Made by a program: the position numbers and the translations under genes. From Geodermatophilus sp. YIM 151500 (GTDB taxonomy: Bacteria; Actinomycetota; Actinomycetes; Mycobacteriales; Geodermatophilaceae), in NCBI RefSeq assembly GCF_025716945.1, contig NZ_JAOVZT010000008.1:1-64000 (forward strand): a stretch of 64,000 nt of DNA, in the 5' to 3' direction. This document shows positions 27,089-35,411 of this stretch, piece by piece; the first letter of the stretch is position 1, and every line of letters starts with the position of its first letter. The notes below the pieces were generated by a model. That model did no database searches. It had not been told where the DNA came from and saw nothing but the letters and a program-made list of their open reading frames with translations.

Positions 27089-28419
27089 CGCCGATCGCCT
27101 GCGTCGACATCGGCTCCACGTTCACGAAGGCCGCGCTCGTCCGGCTGCCCGGCGGTGCGCTGGAGGCCACCGCCCAGGCGCCGACCACCCTCGACGACGT
27201 CGTCCGCGGCGTGCTCGAGGCCACCCGCGACTTCCCGGAGGCGCCGGTGGTCGCCTGCTCCAGCGCGGGCGGCGGGCTGCGGCTCGCCGTCGTCGGCTAC
27301 GAGGAGCTGATCAGCGCCGAGGCCGGGCACCGGGCGGCGCTGTCGGCCGGAGCCCGGGTGGTGCACGTGGCGGCCGGCCGGCTCGACGCCGCCGGCCTCG
27401 CCGCCGTCGACGGCGCGCGGCCGGACGTGGTGCTGCTGGTGGGCGGCACGGACGGCGGCGAGGCGAGCGTGCTGCGGCACAACGCGGCCGCCCTGGCCTC
27501 GCCGGCCCCGCTGCAGGGTCCCGGCCCGCGCGGGCGAGGGCTGGGGAGCAGCGAGGTCCTCCGTCGGTCCGTCCCGGTCGTGCTGGCCGGCAACGCCGCC
27601 GTCCGCGAGGAGGTCGCGGGGGTCCTGCGGGCCGGGGGGCGGCCGGTGCGCGAGGCCGCCAACGTGCTGCCCGACATCGGGCGCCTGGCGCCGGAGTCGG
27701 CGCGCGCCGCCATCCGCGAGGTCTACCTCGAGCACGTCATCGGCGGCGACAGGCTCTCCACCGACTCGCGGCTGCGGCGGTGGGTGCGGGCGGTCACTCC
27801 GGACGCCGTGCTGGAGGGCGTCGCCGTCCTGGCCCGGGTGCGGGCCGACGCCGAGCCGCCGGGCGTGGTCGTGGTCGACGTCGGGGGGGCGACCACCGAC
27901 GTCTACTGCGTGCCCGATCCGGACGCCGAGCAGACCGCGCTCGGCCGCGAGGCGGTCGGCGTGCCCGCCCGCCGGCGCACCGTCGAGGGCGACCTCGGCG
28001 TCTCCTGGAGCGCCGACGCGCTGCGGGCCGCGGCCGCGGCCGAAGGCCTGCCCGCGCCCGGCGACCGGCCGCTGGCGCTGGGCGAGGCCGCCGCGGCCGT
28101 GGCGCTGCGCCGCCACCTGCGCGCGGAGGCCGCCTACGGGCCGGGCGGGGCGAGCGCGCGCGGCGTCGGCCTGGTCGTGCTCTCCGGTGGCGTCTTCCGC
28201 CACGCGGACGACCCAACCGGCGTGGTGGCCCGGCTGGCCGCCGACGGCGGCGGGGCCGGCAGCGTGCTCGCCGGGGCGGCCGTCGTCGTCGACCGGCGCT
28301 ACGTGCTCGCCGCCGCCGGCCTGGTGGCCGCCGACCACCCGCGGGCCGCCGAGGGCCTCGCGCGCGCACTCCTGCTCGACGCCGACCCGGTCATCCCGCC
28401 GGCGGCGACCCCACGGTGA
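27085..28419 (+). CDS. MutL/GlmL-family ATPase
   Basis: ASKHA-fold ATPase of 444 residues. Phosphate loop 1 is CVDIGSTFTKAALV and phosphate loop 2 is VVVDVGGATTDVYCV; VACSSAGGGLRLAVVGYEE and VLLVGGTDGG are family motifs. MutL/GlmL proteins accompany adenosylcobalamin-dependent glutamate or ornithine mutases and are thought to act as reactivating chaperones. No mutase subunit is encoded in this window. GTG at 27085 overlaps the preceding oxidoreductase stop by 4 nt. The last 29 nt overlap the convergent VOC gene. Confidence 0.82.
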   Translation: MTPIACVDIGSTFTKAALVRLPGGALEATAQAPTTLDDVVRGVLEATRDFPEAPVVACSSAGGGLRLAVVGYEELISAEAGHRAALSAGARVVHVAAGRLDAAGLAAVDGARPDVVLLVGGTDGGEASVLRHNAAALASPAPLQGPGPRGRGLGSSEVLRRSVPVVLAGNAAVREEVAGVLRAGGRPVREAANVLPDIGRLAPESARAAIREVYLEHVIGGDRLSTDSRLRRWVRAVTPDAVLEGVAVLARVRADAEPPGVVVVDVGGATTDVYCVPDPDAEQTALGREAVGVPARRRTVEGDLGVSWSADALRAAAAAEGLPAPGDRPLALGEAAAAVALRRHLRAEAAYGPGGASARGVGLVVLSGGVFRHADDPTGVVARLAADGGGAGSVLAGAAVVVDRRYVLAAAGLVAADHPRAAEGLARALLLDADPVIPPAATPR

Positions 28420-29152
28420 ACACTGCGCCGAACGGATCGGTGACGTCCGCCGTCCGGCCGTACACGAAGTCCTGCGGGTCGGCGGCGGTCCCGCCGGCCT
28501 CGCGGGCGCGGCGGACGGCGTCGTCGGCGTCGGCCACCTCGAACAGCGTGCCCCAGGCCGACGGGGCGCCGGGCACGCCCATGATGCCGCCGATCTCGTG
28601 CCCGTCCGGCCGGCGGAGGAAGGTGAAATCCATGCCGGGCAGATCGGGGTTGCCGTCGAGGGTGAAGCCGAAGACCGCGGCGTAGAAGGCGCGGGCCGGT
28701 TCCGGATCGGCGGTGACCAGGTCGTTGCGGAGCAGCGCGCCGGGCTCGTTCACCAGCTCGCACCCGACGTGCGCCCGGCCCTGCCACAGGCCGACCTGGG
28801 CGCCGACGGGGTCGCGGACGAGCGCCATGCGCCCCTGGTCCATGACGTCCATCGGCTCCATCGGGACCGTGCCGCCGTTCTCGCGGACGAGCCGCGCCGT
28901 CCGGTCGCAGTCAGGCGTGGCCAGGTAGACGTTCCAGAACGTGCCCACCGACGGGTCGTGCATGGCCGAGAGGGCCGCCACCTTCCGCCCGCGCAGCAGG
29001 CACATCGTGTAGCGGCCGTACTCCTCGGGGCCGACGTCGAACTCCCAGCCGAACACGGCGCCGTAGAAGTCCATCGCGCGGTCGAGGTCGGGGACGCCCA
29101 GGTCGATCCAGGTCGGCGTGCCCTCGGGCTGGTTGGTGCTCACGGTGCTCAT
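28391..29152 (-). CDS. Two-domain VOC (glyoxalase/bleomycin-resistance-like) protein
   Basis: Protein of 253 residues built of two vicinal-oxygen-chelate modules (about 12-122 and 133-250), each with the FYGAVFGW / FYAAVFGF and DPVGAQVGLWQ / DPFGAVFTVG pattern. It resembles actinobacterial hydroxylase-like VOC proteins found near antibiotic genes, but there is no biosynthetic cluster here. ATG at 29152 is preceded by a strong GGAGGAGGG site. Substrate unknown. Confidence 0.85.
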   Translation of the reverse strand: MSTVSTNQPEGTPTWIDLGVPDLDRAMDFYGAVFGWEFDVGPEEYGRYTMCLLRGRKVAALSAMHDPSVGTFWNVYLATPDCDRTARLVRENGGTVPMEPMDVMDQGRMALVRDPVGAQVGLWQGRAHVGCELVNEPGALLRNDLVTADPEPARAFYAAVFGFTLDGNPDLPGMDFTFLRRPDGHEIGGIMGVPGAPSAWGTLFEVADADDAVRRAREAGGTAADPQDFVYGRTADVTDPFGAVFTVGSPPAG

Positions 29153-29226
29153 GTGTCCCTCCTCCGTCGTCGGACGCGGGGACCGTAGCGCCGTCCGCCG
29201 ACGATCCAGGGCGGTCGCGGAACGTC

Positions 29227-30810
29227 TCAGCGCTGCGGCGGCCGGAGAGCCGCCGCCCACGGGCCGGACGCCGCCTCGGTGAACGCCGCCACCTCGTCGG
29301 CGGCCATGTCGACCGCCGCGTATCCGCCGCTGCCGGCGCCGACGCAGGCGACGACGGTGGCCAGGCCCGTGCGGCGCTGGAACAGGCTCTGCCGCACCTG
29401 CCAGCCGACCACCGCCCGGCGCTGCAGCACCGCCTGCTCGCGCACCAACCAGCCGCTGCGGACGGTGAACGACCGCGGGCCGGCACGGTGCCCGAGCGAG
29501 GCGTAGCGGCCCAGCCCGAGCGGCACGCCGAGCACGGTGAGCAGCACACCGGCGGCCAGCAGCCACCACCAGCCGAGCAGCCAGGTGGCGAGCGCGCCGG
29601 CGCCGGTGACCAGCAGGCCGCCCGTGATCGCCCGGCCGATCCGCCGGCGGCGGGCGGCGGGCGGGTGCCGGAGCAGCGGACCGGGGTCGTCGACCAGGCG
29701 GTGCAGCAGCGCCCGCGCCTCCGGTTCCGGCCCCAGCGGCAGCAGCTGGCCGCGGCGCGTCGCCTGGCCCAGGCCGGTGACCAGCGCGGTGGTGCGCGCG
29801 GCGCGCACCCACCGCATGCCCAGCCCCTCGGACAGCGTGCCCCCGCGGATGCGGTCGATCTCCAGCTCCGTGTGCCGCCGGGTGAGCAGCCCGCGGACGG
29901 CAACCAGCGAGCCGCCCCGCCGCACCAGCCGGAACCGCCAGTTGACCACCGCGGCCCCGGCCACGGAGCCGACCGCGAGCAGCAGCAGCCCCAGGACCAC
30001 CGCGACGGCCAGCACGCGGACGTCGGCGAGGTCCGGGCCGTCGACGGCCGGCCGGACGCCCTCGGGCAGCTCGTCGGCCAGCCGGAAGAGCGCACCGACC
30101 GCCGCGAGCGGCACGGCGAGGTAGCTGCCGACCAGCGGGGCGTAGCGCAGCCAGCGGGGGTCGAAGCGGGCGATCTCCTCCTCCGGCTCGGCGGCGGGGG
30201 CCTCGGGATCCGCCCGGACGGCGGCCTGCCCGCGGGCCAGCACGGCGGTGCGCAGCCGGTCGCCCTCGGCACGGGTGACCCCGTCGACGACCAGCTCCTC
30301 CCGATCGCCGGCGACCGCGCCGGCCGCGGCGTCGATGCGGACCCGCACCAGCCCGAACAGCCGGTGCAGCGCCGGCGCCTCGACCTCGACGCCGCGGACC
30401 CGGTCGGTGGGCACGGTGCGCACCGAGCGCGCCAGCAGGCCGCGGGTGACGACGACCGATCCGGGGCCGTCGACGTAGCTGAAGCGCGACCAGGACAGCG
30501 CCGCCGTGGCCAGGGACAGCAGGGTGACCACGACCACCAGGACGAGCACCGTGCCCACGCCGTCGAATCCGATCGCGGCCCCGAGCGGGATCGCCAGCGG
30601 CACGAACTGGCGGGCCTGGCGGAAGGTCACGGTGTGCACCAGCACGATCCGCGGCGAGGTGCGCCGCCCCGGCGGACCACCGGGCGGCACGGGTGCCGGC
30701 GGCGCGGGGCCGGACCACCCCGGCGGCCCGCCGGGCCGCTCTGGCGGCGGCGCGGCGGGCCACCCCGGCGGGACCGGACCGTCGGGAGGCCGCGGCGGCG
30801 GGTGCGTCAC
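29227..30810 (-). CDS. Membrane protein with bacterial PH domains, YdbT-like
   Basis: Protein of 527 residues with a proline-rich N-terminal cytosolic stretch of about 55 residues, then three bPH2-type modules separated by paired transmembrane helices. Repeating cores are SYVDGPGSVVVTRGLLARSVRTVPTD, FRLVRRGGSLVAVRGLLTRR and FTVRSGWLVREQAVLQRRAV. This is the large partner of a YdbS/YdbT-like pair; the Bacillus homologues are linked to resistance against envelope-active bacteriocins. GTG at 30810 overlaps the stop of the small partner as GTGA. Confidence 0.85.
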   Translation of the reverse strand: MTHPPPRPPDGPVPPGWPAAPPPERPGGPPGWSGPAPPAPVPPGGPPGRRTSPRIVLVHTVTFRQARQFVPLAIPLGAAIGFDGVGTVLVLVVVVTLLSLATAALSWSRFSYVDGPGSVVVTRGLLARSVRTVPTDRVRGVEVEAPALHRLFGLVRVRIDAAAGAVAGDREELVVDGVTRAEGDRLRTAVLARGQAAVRADPEAPAAEPEEEIARFDPRWLRYAPLVGSYLAVPLAAVGALFRLADELPEGVRPAVDGPDLADVRVLAVAVVLGLLLLAVGSVAGAAVVNWRFRLVRRGGSLVAVRGLLTRRHTELEIDRIRGGTLSEGLGMRWVRAARTTALVTGLGQATRRGQLLPLGPEPEARALLHRLVDDPGPLLRHPPAARRRRIGRAITGGLLVTGAGALATWLLGWWWLLAAGVLLTVLGVPLGLGRYASLGHRAGPRSFTVRSGWLVREQAVLQRRAVVGWQVRQSLFQRRTGLATVVACVGAGSGGYAAVDMAADEVAAFTEAASGPWAAALRPPQR

Positions 30811-31355
30811 GTCGCCTCGTCGCGGACGGCCTCGGCCCGCCGCGCCAGGTCGTCGGCGACCCGCTCGGCCACGTCGGCCTCGAGGTGCGGGACGTGCACC
30901 GTGCCCTGCGAGGACGCGGTCAGGACGGCGACCGAGGCGAGCCCGAACACCTGCTGCAGGACCCCGCGGTTGACGTCGACGGTCTGGATGCGCGAGATCG
31001 GGACCAGCGTCCAGGTGCGGTTCAGCCAGCCGGTCAGCGCGTGCACGGCCTCCCCGGTCACCTCCCAGCGGTGCACCCGGTAGCGGACGAACGGGCGGAT
31101 GCCGATGGCGACGACCGCGTACACCCCGACGAGCACCGGCACCAGCCAGCGCAGCAGCGGCACCGGCCCGCCGACCGATGCGGGGACGACGGAGAGGAAG
31201 ACCACCGTGAGGAGGGCCCAGACGACCGCGCTGATGGCGCCCTGGGTCATCCACAGGCCGATGGCCGACCGGGACAGGGGCCAGGCCGGCTCGCGGACGG
31301 GGACGGGTACCGCCGGGCCGAGCGCGGCGGCGGGGTCGTGTGCCATCGCCCCCAT
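30807..31355 (-). CDS. Small membrane PH-domain protein, YdbS-like
   Basis: Protein of 182 residues with two transmembrane helices near 30-80 and one bPH2 domain (YRVHRWEVTGEAVHALTG, TLVPISRIQTVDVNRG, LTASSQGTVHVPHL). It is encoded immediately before, and overlaps by 4 nt with, the larger three-module protein, the usual arrangement for a two-component PH-domain complex. ATG at 31355 or the in-frame ATG at 31346 could be the start. Exact function in actinobacteria is unknown. Confidence 0.85.
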   Translation of the reverse strand: MGAMAHDPAAALGPAVPVPVREPAWPLSRSAIGLWMTQGAISAVVWALLTVVFLSVVPASVGGPVPLLRWLVPVLVGVYAVVAIGIRPFVRYRVHRWEVTGEAVHALTGWLNRTWTLVPISRIQTVDVNRGVLQQVFGLASVAVLTASSQGTVHVPHLEADVAERVADDLARRAEAVRDEAT

Positions 31356-31534
31356 CGTCCCAGCGTCGGGAGCACCCGATCGCGTGACCGGTTCGCCAGC
31401 GGCGCGCCGACCTGGCTGGACGGGAACCGTGGACGACTCGGCGGCCTTCCTGCTGCTCGTCGTCCGAGGCGAGGTCCGCGCGCTCCCTCCGGCCGCGGCC
31501 GGCTCGCGGGCCGCGTGCCACGATGGAAGGCGTG

Positions 31535-31864
31535 ATGCCGCAGCAGGTCCCGACCGTGCCCGCCCACGAGGTACCCGACGACGCCGTCGTCCTCGACGTC
31601 CGCGAGGACGCCGAGTGGGTGGCCGGCCACATCCGGGGGGCCACGCACATCGCGATGGGCGACGTCCCCGCGCGCCTCGACGACCTGCCCGAGGCCGACC
31701 CGCTGTTCGTGACCTGCCGCAGCGGCGGCCGCTCCGCGCGGGTCGCCGCCTGGCTGAACGCCAACGGCTTCGACGCGGTCAACGTCGGCGGGGGCATGGG
31801 GCAGTGGGCGGCCGCCGGCCGGCCCATGGTCAGCGAGACGGGCGCACCGCCGACCGTCGTCTGA
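31535..31864 (+). CDS. Single-domain rhodanese-like protein
   Basis: Sulfurtransferase-fold protein of 109 residues. The active-site loop is VTCRSGGRSARVA with the catalytic cysteine, and the N-terminal motif is VVLDVREDAEWVAGHIRGATHI. It would carry persulfide sulfur or detoxify thiosulfate/cyanide; the partner is unknown. ATG 31535 is preferred because GGAAGG lies 4 nt before; an in-frame ATG at 31523 is an alternative. Confidence 0.88.
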   Translation: MPQQVPTVPAHEVPDDAVVLDVREDAEWVAGHIRGATHIAMGDVPARLDDLPEADPLFVTCRSGGRSARVAAWLNANGFDAVNVGGGMGQWAAAGRPMVSETGAPPTVV

Positions 31865-32205
31865 CCCGCGGGCGCCCGACCCGCCCGGATCCATGCCGCC
31901 CGCGCCGTCGGTCCGGCCGAGCCGTCGCCCGTGCCCTCGACGGCAGCCGGCGACGGCCCGGCCGAAGTGTCCCGGCCTCGACACGGAGGGCGTCCGACAG
32001 GCCGTCGGGCGCGCGGACGCGTCGCTCCCGGTGGGCCGCGTCACCCGGCGGCCCTACGGTGCCCCTGCTCGCAACGGGCGGGTAGCCGGGCCTCGACGAC
32101 AGTGCTCCACCCCCTCCCACCGGCTGGGCGGCACCCCTCGTCACGCGGCCGTTGCGGCGTCCTGTCCACGGACCCGTCACCGGCGGCGGGGAGGGAGGCC
32201 ACGAG
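31865..32205. other. Intergenic region upstream of DUF4331
   Basis: About 340 bp without a supportable gene. Open frames crossing it lack starts with ribosome sites and read as arginine/proline-rich sequence typical of high-GC noise. No long hairpin or repeat was found. The promoter of the DUF4331-TPR-nickel transporter genes should lie here; a GGGAGGGAGG stretch just before 32206 is the ribosome site. Confidence 0.6.
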
Positions 32206-33903
32206 ATGCCAGGTTCCCGTCCGGTCCGGACGAGCAGCAGACGGGCCACCGCTTGCATCGCCGCGGGTGGCGTGCTCGCCACGTCGGCCGTCGTGGGCGT
32301 GCTCACCGACGTCGCCGGCGCGTCCAGCCACCGCGAGGCACCCCTGATCCTCGGTGACCCGGCGGCCGACAACACCGACGTCTACGCCTTCTCCAGCCCC
32401 GAGAACGCCGACCACGTCACCCTGATCGCCAACTGGATCCCGTTCGAGGAGCCGAACGGTGGGCCCAACTTCTACCCGTGGGCCGACGACGCCGAGTACC
32501 TGGTGCACATCGACAACGACGGCGACGCGGTCGCCGACCTGGTCTACCGGTGGCGGTTCACGACCGAAGACCTCCGTGGCACCGACACCTTCCTCTACAA
32601 CGACGGGCCGGTCACCTCGCTGGACGACGAGAACCTGCTCTTCCGGCAGCACTTCACCCTCGACGTCAGCACCGACGGCGGAGAGACCTACGGCGACCCC
32701 GTCTCCGAGGGGCCGGTCGTGCCGTCGTACGTCGGCCGCGCGAGCATGGGCTCGGCGCAGGACTACGTCGACAACCTGCGGCAGCCCGCGATCTCCGAGG
32801 TGGCCGGCGGCGGCCGGACGTTGGCCACCCAGACCGAGGACCCGTTCTTCCTCGACCTGCGCATCTTCGACCTGCTCTACGGCGGTGACCTCTCCGAGAC
32901 CGGGCAGGACACCCTCGAGGGCTACAACGTCAACAGCATCGTGCTCGAGGTGCCCAAGGCCGAGGTGGCCGTCGACCACGACGCGGCGGCCAACCCGGTC
33001 ATCGGCGTCTGGAGCACCACCACCCGGCCGACACTGCGCAACGCCGACGGCACCGCCGCGGAAGGCTCGGACCACACGCAGGTCTCCCGCCTCGGCCAGC
33101 CGCTGGTGAACGAGGTCGTCGTCCCCGCCGGACTCAAGGACGCCTTCAACGCGATCCCTCCGGCCCAGGACGCCGAGGCGGCCGACGGCGCCGTCGTCGC
33201 CCGGGTGCTCGAGCCCGAGGTGCCGATGCTGATCGAGACCATCTACGGGATCCCGGCACCGGGCACCCCGCGGTACGACATCTTCGAGGTGTTCCTCACC
33301 GGCATCGTCAGCACCGAGGTGCTCGACGTCGACGGAGACCCGGCGACGGCCAACCCGATCGACGTCGACCTCAACTCCCAGGCGCTCAACGCCGGTGCTG
33401 CGGAGGCCTTCCAGCCGTCCGAGATGTTGCGGCTCAACATGTCGATCACCGAGCCGACCGGGCTGGACGGCCAACCGCTGGAGGAGCTCAGCCGCCTGGG
33501 CGTCGTCGGCGGGGACATCCAGGGCTTCCCCAACGGGCGGCGGCTCGCCGACGACGTCGTGGACATCGAGCTGCTCGCACTCGAGGGCATCTACGACGTC
33601 ACGAACGTCCCCGAGGACCGCGCCGCGGCCTTCGAGGCGCTGCAGGACGGCGACGGGGTCCCGGAGAACGACGCGGCGTTCGGCGACACCTTCCCGTACC
33701 TCGCCGCGCCGGAGACCGACGCGGTCAACCGGGCCGTTGGCGGGAGTGCCGGGGCGGCCGGCGTCCCGCCGGCCGGGGGCTCCGGAGGTACCTGGGTGCC
33801 CGCCGTCACCGGCGCCCTGGCGGTGCTGCTGATGGGGATCGGCGGCGTCTCGCTGCTCCGGAGCCGCAGCGCGTCGTCGGGGAGCTCGACCGCGGAGGCC
33901 TGA
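32206..33903 (+). CDS. Secreted DUF4331 protein with C-terminal anchor
   Basis: Exported protein of 565 residues. The N terminus (RTSSRRATACIAAGG, then a hydrophobic stretch to DVAGASSHREAP) is a Tat- or Sec-type signal. The mature part is a DUF4331 domain, starting with the family motif SSHREAPLI and ADNTDVYAFSSP, continuing through EVFLTGI and MLRLNMSITE. A C-terminal transmembrane helix (AVTGALAVLLMGIGGVSLL) and basic tail suggest attachment to the cell surface. ATG 32206 has a strong site. DUF4331 function is unknown. The TPR protein and Ni/Co transporter follow on the same strand. Confidence 0.88.
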   Translation: MPGSRPVRTSSRRATACIAAGGVLATSAVVGVLTDVAGASSHREAPLILGDPAADNTDVYAFSSPENADHVTLIANWIPFEEPNGGPNFYPWADDAEYLVHIDNDGDAVADLVYRWRFTTEDLRGTDTFLYNDGPVTSLDDENLLFRQHFTLDVSTDGGETYGDPVSEGPVVPSYVGRASMGSAQDYVDNLRQPAISEVAGGGRTLATQTEDPFFLDLRIFDLLYGGDLSETGQDTLEGYNVNSIVLEVPKAEVAVDHDAAANPVIGVWSTTTRPTLRNADGTAAEGSDHTQVSRLGQPLVNEVVVPAGLKDAFNAIPPAQDAEAADGAVVARVLEPEVPMLIETIYGIPAPGTPRYDIFEVFLTGIVSTEVLDVDGDPATANPIDVDLNSQALNAGAAEAFQPSEMLRLNMSITEPTGLDGQPLEELSRLGVVGGDIQGFPNGRRLADDVVDIELLALEGIYDVTNVPEDRAAAFEALQDGDGVPENDAAFGDTFPYLAAPETDAVNRAVGGSAGAAGVPPAGGSGGTWVPAVTGALAVLLMGIGGVSLLRSRSASSGSSTAEA

Positions 33904-34023
33904 GCACCCGCGGCCGCTGGGTGCCCGTCGCTCCCCGCGGCCGGACGGCCCCCGTTGCACCGTGGCCCGGGTGCAGTCGGCGGTGTCCCGGGGCCGCACC
34001 TCCAGGAGAGAGGGCCCAGCCAC

Positions 34024-34086
34024 ATGACCTTCCCCGACGGGGACCGCCGTGAGGGGTCTGCCATCCGCCACCGGGCCCGGACGTGA
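34024..34086 (+). CDS. 20-codon leader ORF coupled to the TPR gene
   Basis: A small ORF of 20 codons begins at ATG 34024, about 9 nt after a GAGAGAGGG ribosome site, and ends with TGA at 34084-34086 overlapping the GTG start of the TPR gene (GTGA). The peptide is charged (starts MTFPDGDRR, ends HRART) with no signal sequence. The TPR GTG has no ribosome site of its own, so its translation probably depends on ribosomes finishing this leader. Whether the peptide itself matters is unknown; it might only be a coupling device. Confidence 0.55.
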   Translation: MTFPDGDRREGSAIRHRART

Positions 34087-35411
34087 CTTCTCGGCGCACC
34101 GCCGTCTCCGCTCTCGCGACCGGCGTGCTGCTGCTGCTCGTGGCGGCCGCCGTGGTGGCCCGGTCGTCAGCCGTGCCACGGCCTGCAGCCGAGCCGGTCG
34201 GGGCGACCGGCGCCGCGACCGGGACTGTGCCGGACGATCCGCTGGCCGCGACGATCACGGCGGCGCAGCGGCGGCTCACCGATCTGCCGGGCGACTGGCG
34301 GACCTGGGCCGAGCTCGGCGGCGCGTACGTCGAGCAGGCGCGGATCACCGCCGACCCTAGCTACTACGCGAAGGCCGAGGGTGCGCTGCGGCGGTCGCTG
34401 GAGCTGCGGCCGGAGGGCAACGACCTCGCACTTGCCCGCACCGGTGCCCTGGCCAACGCGCGGCACGACTTCGCCGCGGCGGCCGACGCGGCGCAGCGGG
34501 CGCTGGCCGTCGACCCCTACGACGCCGTGGCCTGGGGCGTGCTCACCGACGCGCGCACCCAGCTGGGCGACTACCCGGGCGCGACCGAGGCCCTGGACCG
34601 GATGCTCACCCTGCAACCGGGGGTCGCCTCCTTCACCCGCGCCGCCTACGACGCCGAGCTGCACGGCCGGGGCGCCGACGCCCGGGCGGCGCTCGAGCAG
34701 GCGCTCGACCGCGCCACCGGCCCGTCGGACACCGCGTTCGTCCGCACCTGGCTCGGGATGCTCGCCCTCTCGACCGGTGATCTCGACGCAGCCGAGCGGC
34801 ACTTCGCCGCCGGGTCGGCCGCTGCTCCGGGCTCCGCCGAGCCGGTGCTCGGCCGGGCCCGGGTCCTTGCCGCGCGTGAGCAGCACGGAGCCGCCGTCGA
34901 GGCCTACCGGTCGGTCGTCGCCGCCCGGCCGCTGCCCGAGCACCTGGTCGAGTTCGGCGAGTACCTGCTCCATCTCGGGCGCGATGCAGAGGCGGCCGAG
35001 CAGTTCGCGCTGGTCGGCACCGTCCGGCAGCTGTTCGACGCCGGCGGCGTCCGGGACGACCTCGGGACGGCGTTGTTCGAGGCCGACCACGGCGACCCGG
35101 CGGCCGCGGTGGCTGCGGCCGAACGCGAGTTCGCCGTCCGGCAGAGCATCGACGCGCACGACGCACTGGCCTGGGCGCTGCACAGCGCCGGGCGCGACGG
35201 CGAGGCACTCGAGCACGCCCGCGCGGCGACCGCGCTGGGCGGCCGCAACGCCACCTTCGTCTACCACCGCGGCGCCATCGAGGCGGCCCTCGGTCGGACC
35301 GAGGAGGCGCGCGCGAGCCTGGCCGAGGCGCTCGAGGTGAACCGGTCCTTCTCCCCGCTGCACGCGCCGCGCGCCGAGCAGCTGCTCGACTCGCTCGGCG
35401 GTCCTCCGTGA
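34083..35411 (+). CDS. Membrane-anchored tetratricopeptide-repeat protein
   Basis: Protein of 442 residues with an N-terminal signal anchor (about 5-30, ALATGVLLLLVAAAVVA) and a large extracytoplasmic region of TPR helices. Typical TPR cores include WRTWAELGGAYVEQAR, AYAKAEGAL-like SYYAKAEGALRRSLEL, AAAADAAQRALAVDPYD and AERHFAAGSAAAPG. TPR proteins scaffold complexes; the neighbours (DUF4331 and a metal transporter) suggest an envelope assembly or metal-handling complex, which is inference. GTG 34083 overlaps the leader stop, and its own stop overlaps the transporter start. Confidence 0.85.
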   Translation: MTSRRTAVSALATGVLLLLVAAAVVARSSAVPRPAAEPVGATGAATGTVPDDPLAATITAAQRRLTDLPGDWRTWAELGGAYVEQARITADPSYYAKAEGALRRSLELRPEGNDLALARTGALANARHDFAAAADAAQRALAVDPYDAVAWGVLTDARTQLGDYPGATEALDRMLTLQPGVASFTRAAYDAELHGRGADARAALEQALDRATGPSDTAFVRTWLGMLALSTGDLDAAERHFAAGSAAAPGSAEPVLGRARVLAAREQHGAAVEAYRSVVAARPLPEHLVEFGEYLLHLGRDAEAAEQFALVGTVRQLFDAGGVRDDLGTALFEADHGDPAAAVAAAEREFAVRQSIDAHDALAWALHSAGRDGEALEHARAATALGGRNATFVYHRGAIEAALGRTEEARASLAEALEVNRSFSPLHAPRAEQLLDSLGGPP

